Below are positions 9,109 to 18,560 of a stretch of DNA of 20,000 nt, piece after piece (position 1 is the first letter of the stretch; every line of letters begins with the position of its first letter). The notes beneath the pieces were generated by a model, which saw only the letters and a list, made by a program, of their open reading frames with translations, did not search any database and was not told the DNA's origin. A program made the translations under genes and the position numbers. The stretch comes from Theodoxus fluviatilis (lineage: Eukaryota; Mollusca; Gastropoda; Cycloneritida; Neritidae), in the NCBI GenBank assembly GCA_034096865.1, contig JAWQFJ010017249.1, forward strand, positions 25,001 through 45,000, written 5' to 3'.

Positions 9109-9175
9109 TGAATGAATGAATGAATGAATGAAAAATGAACGAATGAATGGAGTAAATGAATGAATGAATGGATGT
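9109..9175. repeat. (GAAT)n tetranucleotide repeat
   Basis: Imperfect GAAT units, ending about 20 bases before the second copy of the dispersed repeat. A simple repeat beside an interspersed element often marks the element's end. Confidence 0.92.
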
Positions 9176-9194
9176 ACGAACGATATATAATAAA

Positions 9195-9345
9195 TGAGTG
9201 AGGTTTTACGGTCTATCACCCTTTGTAGGTTACGTAAGGTCATTGATCACAAAACACCAGTCTCGATTGCCTCAGTCATTTGCCTTTCATACGGCGAGCA
9301 GTGAAATAGAGGAGCGTCAAGTCTAACCCCAAACATCGGGGGGGG
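9195..9345. repeat. Dispersed repeat, copy 2
   Basis: It matches 1479-1655 in the same orientation (TTTTACGGTCTATCACCCTT here against TTGTACGGCCTGTCAGCCTT there, and further blocks downstream). Similarity ends near the poly-G run. There is no coding frame. Confidence 0.6.
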
Positions 9346-9371
9346 GGGGGGGGGGGAAGGGGGAGGGGGGG
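9338..9371. repeat. Poly-G tract
   Basis: Nineteen consecutive G, then AA, GGGGG, A and seven more G. The length could be affected by sequencing error. It could form a G-quadruplex. Confidence 0.9.
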
Positions 9372-9687
9372 ATTGCTGGGCTGCGTGAACCTTTATTCCC
9401 TATTTGTCATGCAATCTCTTTCGTCGGTGTGATTAGGTGAGTGCCAGAGTTCTCCAAACTCAACCCCTTCTACAGGGGGAGCTGACGGCGCCTACTAAAC
9501 AAATCCTACGTCGCCCACGAAGGCCCCCCCCCCCCAAACAGCAAACAGAGAGAGAATAGCGACCCAGGCGATAGTTGTGCGACTCGAAGCTTTGGTGTCA
9601 TCGCCCAAGCCCTTCAGACGTGGCGACAATCACGTTCACACCTCGCGGATACGCCACACTCGACTGATACTTGTCTCAGTCTGTGCT
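9372..9687. other. Intergenic, no feature seen
   Basis: Unique sequence with a C12 run at 9524-9535. No gene is supported. Confidence 0.4.
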
Positions 9688-10085
9688 GTGACGCAAAGAA
9701 AAGGACCTTCACGTGCCAAAATGGATATGTTTGACTTCAAGTAAATCTTCTGTCTCCTCTACATTATTTTTCTTTTGCTGCTAGGGCTGAAAATCTCATC
9801 ACGTATGCAGCACTGTACGCGTGTACAGGAACGGAGAGGGCAGGGTGTCGGTGGGTGATAATGACAAACACTCTGTTCACAAGCTGTGAAGGTACGTCGT
9901 CAATTTTTCAGCGACGTAAAGAAAATTATATTCTCACTCAAAATAGGATAGTCTTGACTTGAAGTAAGTTCTCCGTTTCTTCTAAATGAGTTTCCCCCTG
10001 CTGTTAGAGCTTAAGGTTTTAGTAACGCACAGCGCTTTGGACATGAATAGGAAAGGAGGTGGAGGAGCGATAGTGGGTTGTGGTG
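9688..10085 (+). repeat. Diverged direct repeat, period about 223 bp
   Basis: The block starting GACGCAAAGAAAA (9689) returns as GACGTAAAGAAAA (9912). Shared anchors keep a 220-224 base offset: TTGACTTCAAGTAAATCTTC against TTGACTTGAAGTAAGTTCTC, TGCTGCTAGGGCT against TGCTGTTAGAGCT, and a purine-rich end with GGTG. Each copy holds a donor-like AAGTAANT. The first copy also has AAAATGG in front of it, which could suggest a tiny exon, but no downstream coding exon supports a gene. Most likely it is an old tandem duplication. Confidence 0.65.
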
Positions 10086-10504
10086 TGCGTGCGTTGGGGT
10101 GGCTAAAGGCGGCTGTGCCGGAAAGGAGCGACAGGAATGAGGAAAAGGAGAGATGAGTAGAGAAAAGCGATAGCTATTACCAAATGAATCTCTGCCGATG
10201 CCTCATCATAGTCGAGGAGAAGAGCTATTAGTATTAGTTTTCTTCGAATGTGTCGGACGAAAAGCAACTTTGTGATCATAAAGGAAGATCACTAATTCCA
10301 CCTAGAATGACCGCCTTACGGATTCACTTCATAGATCTTTACAACAGGATTTTCTGCCGTGTGATGTACGTATTTAGCCGGTCCCTCTGGTACTTTGCCT
10401 AGAGACGGAAGAGATATTCGCGAGCTTGGTCTCGCGTGCGCATAATTTCAACGACTGCTGAATTCACAATATTCCTCGAAATATCACGAACAGTTGCAAT
10501 TTTT
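10086..10504. other. Intergenic, no feature seen
   Basis: Unique sequence between the direct repeat and the compound element, with only short open frames. Nothing is supported. Confidence 0.4.
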
Positions 10505-10538
10505 GACTCACATGCGAAGCAAAAGTGAGTCTATGTAC

Positions 10539-11340
10539 TCACCCGTGTCGTCCGTCCGGGCGTCCGGGCGTCCGGGCGTCCGTGAAAAACTTTAACGTTG
10601 GATTTTTCTCGGAGACTATTAAGTCTATCAACACCCAATTTGGCATGATGGTGTATGATGACAACGCGTCAAAAAACATACATAGTGACTTGACCTTGCT
10701 TCAAGGTCAAGGTCGCAGGGGCCATAAATGTTGTCTAAAAAACAGCCATTTTTCACATTTTCCCAATTTTCTCTGAAGTTTTTGAGATTGGATACCTGAC
10801 CTATATATGGTGTATAGGGCAAAGTAATCCCTATCTTTTGATACCAGTTTGATTGACCTTGCTTCAAGGTCAAGGTCACAGGAGCTCTTTAAAGTTGGAT
10901 TGTATACATATTTTGAAGTGACCTTGACCCTGAAATATGAAAGATAACTTTTCCAAACTTCATAACACTGTAGTACACATGTTATACTTTCATAATAGGT
11001 CACCTGTGTCATCCGTCCGGGTGTCCAGGCGTCCGTCCGGGCAGACCGGGCGTCCGGGCGTCCTTTAATCCGTAAAAAAACTTTAACGTTGGATTTTTCT
11101 CGGAGACTATTAAGTCTATCAACACCCAATTTGGCATGATAGTGTAGGATGACAAGGCGTACAAAAACATACACAGTGACTTGACCTTGCTTCAAGGTCA
11201 AGGTCACAGGAACTCTTTACAGTTGGATTGTATACATATTTTGAAGTGACCTTGACCCTGAACTATGGAAGATAACTGTTTCAAACTTAATAATTATGTG
11301 GGGCACATGTTATACTTTCATCATGAGACACATTTGGTCA
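10539..11340 (+). repeat. Internal tandem duplication of the half-site element
   Basis: Unit 1 starts at TCACCCGTGTC (10539) and unit 2 at TCACCTGTGTC (11000), 461 bases apart. Both contain a CGTCCGGG tract, AAACTTTAACGTTGGATTTT, CACCCAATTTGGCATGAT, the motif TTGACCTTGCTTCAAGGTCA and GTTGGATTGTATACATATTT, in that order. Unit 1 has about 150 extra bases (near 10716-10866), ending with a further copy of the TTGACCTTGC motif. Confidence 0.85.
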
Positions 11341-11596
11341 CATATCATCAAGGTCAAGGTCACTTTGACCCTTATGAAATGTGACCAAAATGGGGTAGTG
11401 AACCACTAAAAGTGACCATACCTCATGGTAGAAAATGCCAATAAGCACCATTGTGCTTCCTATGTCTTGAATTAACAGCTTTGTGTTGCATGACCTTGGA
11501 TGACCTTGACCTTGGATCAAGGTCACATGTATTTTGGTAGGAAAGATGTGTAAAGCAGTTCTTAGTGTATGATGTCATTGCTAGGTTTAGTTGTTT

Positions 11597-11664
11597 GACC
11601 TTGAAGGTCACTGAAGGTCAAGGTCATGTAAAGGTCAAGGTCATGTAAAGGTCAAGGTCAAGCA
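11597..11664. promoter_or_regulatory. Cluster of nuclear-receptor-type half-sites
   Basis: This is the densest part of the half-site element: one TGACCT and seven AGGTCA within 68 bases. It includes three copies of the 10-mer AAGGTCAAGG spaced 17 bases apart. TCAAGGTCA is the known monomer site of ERR/SF-1-type nuclear receptors, and spaced AGGTCA pairs bind RXR heterodimers. Binding here is only a sequence-based possibility; the repeats may simply be a minisatellite. Confidence 0.35.
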
Positions 11665-11698
11665 TGTGAGTCGTATGGGCTTTGCCCTTCTTGTACTT

Positions 11699-12937
11699 GT
11701 ATGTTATATGACTCGCATACATGTAATGATGTTTCCTGTAAAATATTCGGTAGTATCTGGAAAGTATTTTAAGAATATACGAACCGCTCAGAAGAAGTAA
11801 GATGGAGATATATATTTATTTTTAGGATGTAGTAGAATAGTCATGGCCATTATTTCCAATGGCGCATCAGCTATGCTGCAACAATACAAATGCAAGTGCA
11901 GAGCATTGCATACCCTATCATATACAAGCATATATCGTTTGTAGTTCTGATTAGATGTTAATGACAAGTCGTGAATATATCTAAAAGAACCACGATGTGA
12001 CACCTACCTAAAAGTAAAGCCCGTTGCAACAGTGCTTAAGAAAAAAATTGTTTACGAACTTTACTCACATGGTGAAGAAAAAATCCTCCAGTGTCGTTTT
12101 ATCAGCAAAGTACATGGATATGGGTGGGACGGCTGCATGACACCGTCCTATGACTTCCCAGAGTGTTCCCATAAGGATGCTGCTTTAGCTGTTAGTCTTC
12201 CTCGCTGTCCTTCCCTCCACCACCCCCACCCCCTCCAATCTATTCTTCTACCCTGCCCCCTCTTCTACCCACCTCCCGTATTTATCCATCCTAATCCAGT
12301 TTCTCTTGTTTATTCTACTCGCCCCCTCCCCATTCCCCAACTCGGAGTTTGGCTTATACTTTCTTTGATTCGTCCTACTCCTCTCAAACAATTTCGGTAT
12401 TTTCCGGGGAGATACGCCATTTTTCTTTTGCGACGAACTCGTGATAGGTGTTTAGTGTACACATGTTGACAGTTTTCCACGGGGAGAGAGAGAGATAGAG
12501 AGATAGAGATAGAGAGAGAGACAACAAGATTTCAGATATCTCAAGAATGAATGATTGTTGTTGTAAACAAAATATGCGCACTTATTTTCTTTCATCCACA
12601 TTTTATTCATTTCAAATACCTGACAAAATATCCCCTTTTAATATAGCATACATGTCTGATTTCTAAAAATATATTTAGCATAAAGCTTCAGAAATACGCA
12701 CGTGACATCCCTCGCTGCCGTGTTTGCGAGGCTTTTCTCGAGACCTGGTGCCGCGTCTCTGATCTGTTTGTCATGCTGTTACACATGGCCCAAATCCATT
12801 GATTCAGCTGTTGCACAAAGGTGGGATTCCAGCGTTATGATGGTTTCAATGCGTGGTTGGATCTGAATAGTCTGACCCTGTCCCGAAGCTCTTCAGTAGC
12901 CTCTGGCTGCTTGGGCCGTTGGGGCTACTCCTGCCTC
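11699..12937. other. Intergenic stretch without supported gene
   Basis: Mostly AT-rich, with a pyrimidine-rich section (12195-12340) and a short GAGA run (12484-12520). A 145-codon open frame (12032-12469) is rich in Pro, Leu and Ser because of the pyrimidine tract and has no motif. No gene, tRNA or transposon end was recognised. Confidence 0.4.
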
Positions 12938-13270
12938 ATTCTGTAACCCGAGTCAGTAGTATTGACTCTGGCACAGTTCGCAATGAATGCGTAATAGGCT
13001 TGACCCTTCGCATTACAGTCTTGCGCCAAAAATAGTTCGTTCTGATACTATTTTTCTCTCCACTTTTTACAGAAATCATTCAGATGTCAAAACTTGTTTC
13101 CATTTCAACACAAACATTTTATTGTATTGAATAAACGCTTGTTTATTGTCTCAACAAGAGTAATTTAAGAGTTTTGTGCGAAATAGTCTTAGAACTACTT
13201 TAACGGCGTATGTCAGGGAGCACATCGGCTATCCCACAAGCCTCTCGTGTGACCTCCGTTTGCATAAATT
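12938..13270 (+). repeat. Dispersed repeat, copy B (uninterrupted)
   Basis: This is the reverse complement of the sequence flanking the retrotransposon at 3527-4888. It contains the 9-base insertion target once (ATGTCAGGG, 13210-13218), so it represents the empty site. Similarity to copy A is sharp-edged at 12938 and fades beyond about 13270. No coding frame; class unknown. Confidence 0.8.
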
Positions 13271-14380
13271 GGCCGAAAACCTTCCATCACGTGATGTCAA
13301 CAGTGCTAGAGATACTTTTGCCGGTAGGCGAAATCTCTAACTAGAATGCTCCTGCCTAAGGCACCGGAGCAGGCCCCGAAAGTCCAACAGCCAGGGGCCC
13401 CAGCTGATGAGGGGACGAGCAGCTTCGACCATATGTTACACTTATTAAAATAATCAAAGCGGTTGGATATGTCGTCTTCTGTGTATACACTTTAAAAAAG
13501 ATATTTACAAAACAATTATTTCAGTAAATTCAGTGGATTACAAAACTTGCCTGACAGATTTCATCTTCATTTCATTGTTACGGTGCTCGGAGTGAATTTG
13601 TATCGCTATTTGATGCTGATAGCAAGATTAATAATCTTTTTGACAGAACCCCCCCAAAAAACAACAACAAGCAAACAAACAAACAAACAACAACCCCAAA
13701 ACACCACCAACAAAAAACACACACAACCCACAACAACAATCGTTGAGGATTGAATTTTTTGTGTGTGGTGTGTTACTGTCATCATGTTGCATATAATTGT
13801 GACCAGAAGATCAGAGTGTTTATTTTGTTGTTAAGAAAGTAAGAAGACGTGCTATGCCGTGCATACATTGGTAATATTTTGGTGACACATTCGCGCTGGT
13901 TGAAATCTAAGCATCCTACAGAAAATCACTCCTGTCTAAGCAGACTCGCTGCAAAATACATTCTGATCGAATATACAAGGCTTTATTCATACAGAACTGG
14001 GGGTCGTTGCCTAAGTTGGCATCTCGCGAGGATTGGCGAGGGATGCTAGGAAAGCACAAGGCGAGTGCGTAGCGTATTGCTCCTCGCTCTAGCAAGATGG
14101 CACGAGTTTTGGCGAGGAAACTTCGGAAGTGCTTAGCAGTGGCTGGCGGGAAACTTCGAAATGGTGAAGACCATTCGCATAGCGTATACAATCAGAGGAG
14201 GCAGTGCCTGAAATGTGCGTGTCACTATCTGAGAATGGAAAAGTGTACATAGAAGTAATTTGCTGCTCTAATATTCATTTGCTTATTTTAAGAAGTATGT
14301 AGAGGGGTTTTCTCTAGACACATGGTCGATTAAAACAATGTGCAGCACACAGGAAGAAGCGCCATTACAGCATACATGTG
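13271..14380. other. Intergenic stretch with a small hairpin and an A/C-rich tract
   Basis: A compact inverted repeat (TGCTCC-TGCC-TAA-GGCA-CC-GGAGCA) is at 13347-13371. An A/C-rich low-complexity tract (about 13649-13740) contains (CAAA)n. Near 14000-14190, short motifs recur (GGCGAGGAAACTTC against GGCGGGAAACTTC, GCGTAGCGTAT against GCATAGCGTAT), suggesting decayed local duplications. No gene is supported. Confidence 0.4.
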
Positions 14381-17300
14381 CGCTCTCTATATCATATCCC
14401 CTAACTTCATCTGGAGTGTATTGAGGCACGACACTCGCTCTCTATATAATGTCCCCTAACTTCATCTGGAGTGTATTGAGGCACGACACTCGCTCTCTCT
14501 ATCATGTCCCCTAACTTCATCTGGAGTGTATTGAGGCACGACACTCGCTCTCTATATAATGTCCCCTAACTTCATCTGGAGTGTATTGAGGCACGACACT
14601 CAATCTCTATATCATATCCCCTAACTTCATCTGGAGTGTATTGAGGCACGACACTCGCTCTCTATATCATGTCCCCTAATTTCATCTGGAGTGTATTGAG
14701 GCACGACACTCGCTCTCTATATCATGTCCCCTAACTTCATCTGGAGTGTATTGAGGCACAACACTCGCTCTCTATATCATGTCCCCTAACTTCATCTGGA
14801 GTGTATTGAGGCACGACACTCGCTCTCTATATCATGTCCCCTAACTTCATCTGGAGTGTATTGAGGCACGACACTCGCTCTCTATATAATGTCCCCTAAC
14901 TTCATCTGGAGTGTATTGAGGCACGACACTCGCTCTCTATATAATGTCCCCTAACTTCATCTGGAGTGTATTGAGGCACGACACTCGCTCTCTATATCAT
15001 GTCCCCTAACTTCATCTGGAGTGTATTGAGGCACGACACTCGCTCTCTATATCATGTCCCCTAACTTCATCTGAAGTGTATTGAGGCACGACACTCGCTC
15101 TCTATATCATGTCCCCTAACTTCATCTGCAGTATATTGAGGCACGACACTCGCTCTCTATATCATGTCCCCTAACTTCATCTGGAGTGTATTGAGGCACG
15201 ACACTCGCTCTCTATATCATGTCCCCTAACTTCATCTGGAGTGTATTGAGGCACGACACTCGCTCTCTATATCATGTCCCCTAACTTCATCTGGAGTATA
15301 TTGAGGCACGACACTCGCTCTCTATATCATGTCCCCTAACTTCATCTGAAGTGTATTGAGGCACGACACTCGCTCTCTATATCATGTCCCCTAACTTCAT
15401 CTGGAGTGTATTGAGGCACGACACTCGCTCTCTATATCATGTCCCCTAACTTCATCTGGAGTGTATTGAGGCACGACACTCGCTCTCTATATCATGTCCC
15501 CTAACTTCATCTGGAGTGTATTGAGGCACGACACTCGCTCTCTATATCATGTCCCCTAACTTCATCTGGAGTGTATTGAGGCACGACACTCGCTCTCTAT
15601 ATCATGTCCCCTAACTTCATCTGGAGTGTATTGAGGCACGACACTCGCTCTCTATATCATGTCCCCTAACTTCATCTGGAGTGTATTGAGGCACGACACT
15701 CGCTCTCTATATCATGTCCCCTAACTTCATCTGGAGTGTATTGAGGCACGACACTCGCTCTCTATATCATGTCCCCTAACTTCATCTGGAGTGTATTGAG
15801 GCACGACACTCGCTCTCTATATCATGTCCCCTAACTTCATCTGGAGTGTATTGAGGCACGACACTCGCTCTCTATATCATGTCCCCTAACTTCATCTGGA
15901 GTGTATTGAGGCACGACACTCGCTCTCTATATCATGTCCCCTAACTTCATCTGGAGTGTATTGAGGCACGACACTCGCTCTCTATATCATGTCCCCTAAC
16001 TTCATCTGGAGTGTATTGAGGCACGACACTCGCTCTCTATATCATGTCCCCTAACTTCATCTGGAGTGTATTGAGGCACGACACTCGCTCTCTATATCAT
16101 GTCCCCTAACTTCATCTGGAGTGTATTGAGGCACGACACTCGCTCTCTATATCATGTCCCCTAACTTCATCTGGAGTGTATTGAGGCACGACACTCGCTC
16201 TCTATATCATGTCCCCTAACTTCATCTGGAGTGTATTGAGGCACGACACTCGCTCTCTATATCATGTCCCCTAACTTCATCTGGAGTGTATTGAGGCACG
16301 ACACTCGCTCTCTATATCATGTCCCCTAACTTCATCTGGAGTGTATTGAGGCACGACACTCGCTCTCTATATCATGTCCCCTAACTTCATCTGGAGTGTA
16401 TTGAGGCACGACACTCGCTCTCTATATCATGTCCCCTAACTTCATCTGGAGTGTATTGAGGCACGACACTCGCTCTCTATATCATGTCCCCTAACTTCAT
16501 CTGGAGTGTATTGAGGCACGACACTCGCTCTCTATATCATGTCCCCTAACTTCATCTGGAGTGTATTGAGGCACGACACTCGCTCTCTATATCATGTCCC
16601 CTAACTTCATCTGGAGTGTATTGAGGCACGACACTCGCTCTCTATATCATGTCCCCTAATTTCATCTGGAGTGTATTGAGGCACGACACTCGCTCTCTAT
16701 ATCATGTCCCCTAACTTCATCTGGAGTGTATTGAGGCACGACACTCGCTCTCTATATCATGTCCCCTAACTTCATCTGGAGTGTATTGAGGCACGACACT
16801 CGCTCTCTATGTCATGTCCCCTAACTTCATCTGGAGTGTATTGAGGCACGACACTCGCTCTCTATATCATGTCCCCTAACTTCATCTGGAGTGTATTGAG
16901 GCACGACACTCGCTCTCTATGTCATGTCCCCTAACTTCATCTGGAGTGTATTGAGGCACGACACTCGCTCTCTATGTCATGTCCCCTAACTTCATCTGGA
17001 GTGTATTGAGGCACGACACTCGCTCTCTATGTCATGTCCCCTAACTTCATCTGGAGTGTATTGAGGCACGACACTCGCTCTCTATGTCATGTCCCCTAAC
17101 TTCATCTGGAGTGTATTGAGGCACGACACTCGCTCTCTATATCATGTCCCCTAACTTCATCTGGAGAGTATTGAGGCACGACACTCGCTCTCTATATCAT
17201 GTCCCCTAACTTCATCTGAATTGTATTGAGGCACGACACTCGCTCTCTATATCATGTCCCCTAACTTCATCTGGAGAGTATTGAGGCACGACACTCGCTC

Positions 17301-18560
17301 TCTATATCATGTCCCCTAACTTCATCTGGAGTGTATTGAGGCACGACACTCGCTCTCTATTTCACGTCCCCTAACTTCATCTGGAGTGTATTGAGGCACG
17401 ACACTCGCTCTCTATATCATGTCCCCTAACTTCATCTGGAGTGTATTGAGGCACGACACTCGCTCTCTATATCATGTCCCCTAACTTCATCTGGAGTGTA
17501 TTGAGGCACGACACTCGCTCTCTATATCATGTCCCCTAACTTCATCTGGAGTGTATTGAGGCACGACACTCGCTCTCTATATCATGTCCCCTAACTTCAT
17601 CTGGAGTGTATTGAGGCACGACACTCGCTCTCTATATCATGTCCCCTAACTTCAGCTGAAGTGTATTGAGGCACGACACTCGCTCTCTATATCATGTCCC
17701 CTAACTTCATCTGGAGTGTATTGAGGCACGACACTCGCTCTCTATATCATGTCCCCTAACTTCATCTGGAGTGTATTGAGGCACGACACTCGCTCTCTAT
17801 ATCATGTCCCCTAACTTCATCTGGAGTGTATTGAGGCACGACACTCGCTCTCTATATCATGTCCCCTAACTTCATCTGGAGTGTATTGAGGCACGACACT
17901 CGCTCTCTATATCATGTCCCCTAACTTCATCTGGAGTGTATTGAGGCACGACACTCGCTCTCTATATCATGTCCCCTAACTTCATCTGGAGTGTATTGAG
18001 GCACGACACTCGCTCTCTATATCATGTCCCCTAACTTCATCTGGGGTGTATTGAGGCACGACACTCGCTCTCTATATCATGTCCCCTAATTTCATCTGGA
18101 GTGTATTGAGGCACGACACTCGCTCTCTATATCATGTCCCCTAACTTCATCTGGAGTGTATTGAGGCACGACACTCGCTCTCTATATCATGTCCCCTAAC
18201 TTCATCTGGAGTGTATTGAGGCACGACACTCGCTCTCTATATCATGTCCCCTAACTTCATCTGGAGTGTATTGAGGCACGACACTCGCTCTCTATATCAT
18301 GTCCCCTAACTTCATCTGGAGTGTATTGAGGCACGACACTCGCTCTCTATATCATGTCCCCTAACTTCATCTGAATTGTATTGAGGCACGACACTCGCTC
18401 TCTATATCATGTCCCCTAACTTCATCTGGAGTGTATTGAGGCACGACACTCGCTCTCTATAACATGTCCCCTAACTTCATCTGGAGTGTATTGAGGCACG
18501 ACACTCGCTCTCTATATCATGTCCCCTAACTTCATCTGGAGTGTATTGAGGCACGACATT
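14381..18560. repeat. Minisatellite/satellite array, 76 units of 55 bp
   Basis: The unit starts CGCTCTCTATATCATGTCCC and ends TTGAGGCACGACACT. CGCTC starts occur at 14381 + 55n throughout, for example 14821, 15481, 16801 and 18506 (n = 75), so 76 units fit with no insertion or deletion. Units 19-41 (15371-16635) read as identical. The outer units carry point variants: TATAATG in units 2, 4, 10 and 11; GTCATG in units 45 and 47-50; GAGAGTA in units 51 and 53. The unit length is not a multiple of three and stops occur, so it is not a protein repeat. There are no variable spacers, so it is not a CRISPR array. Each junction can form a hairpin (GAGTGT with ACACTC, 11-base loop). Confidence 0.99.

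Larger units (their letters stand above)
10505..11698 (+). mobile_element. Non-autonomous interspersed element rich in AGGTCA half-sites
   Basis: GACTCACATGC (10505-10515) is a perfect inverse of GCATGTGAGTC (11662-11672). The left end also forms a hairpin, GACTCAC (10505-10511) with GTGAGTC (10525-10531). The right end carries a small stem (GGGC-TTT-GCCC, 11677-11687) followed by TTCTTGT. Inside are an 8-bp minisatellite (CGTCCGGG units near 10549-10582), a large internal duplication, and 25 AGGTCA/TGACCT half-sites. There is no protein frame with a recognisable domain. Subterminal inverted repeats, an internal tandem core and a 3' hairpin recall non-autonomous Helitron-like (Helentron/pearl-type) elements of molluscs. 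The canonical CTRR end was not found, so the class is open. Confidence 0.65.

Noticed and set aside
12032..12469. 145-codon open frame
   Set aside because: Its Pro/Leu/Ser-rich middle reflects a pyrimidine tract and no domain is visible.
14381..18560. CRISPR array
   Set aside because: The 55-bp units are contiguous with no unique spacers, and the context is a eukaryotic genome.
14381..18560. Hammerhead ribozyme satellite, as known from some animal satellites
   Set aside because: Neither strand of the unit has the CTGATGA and GAAA core elements.
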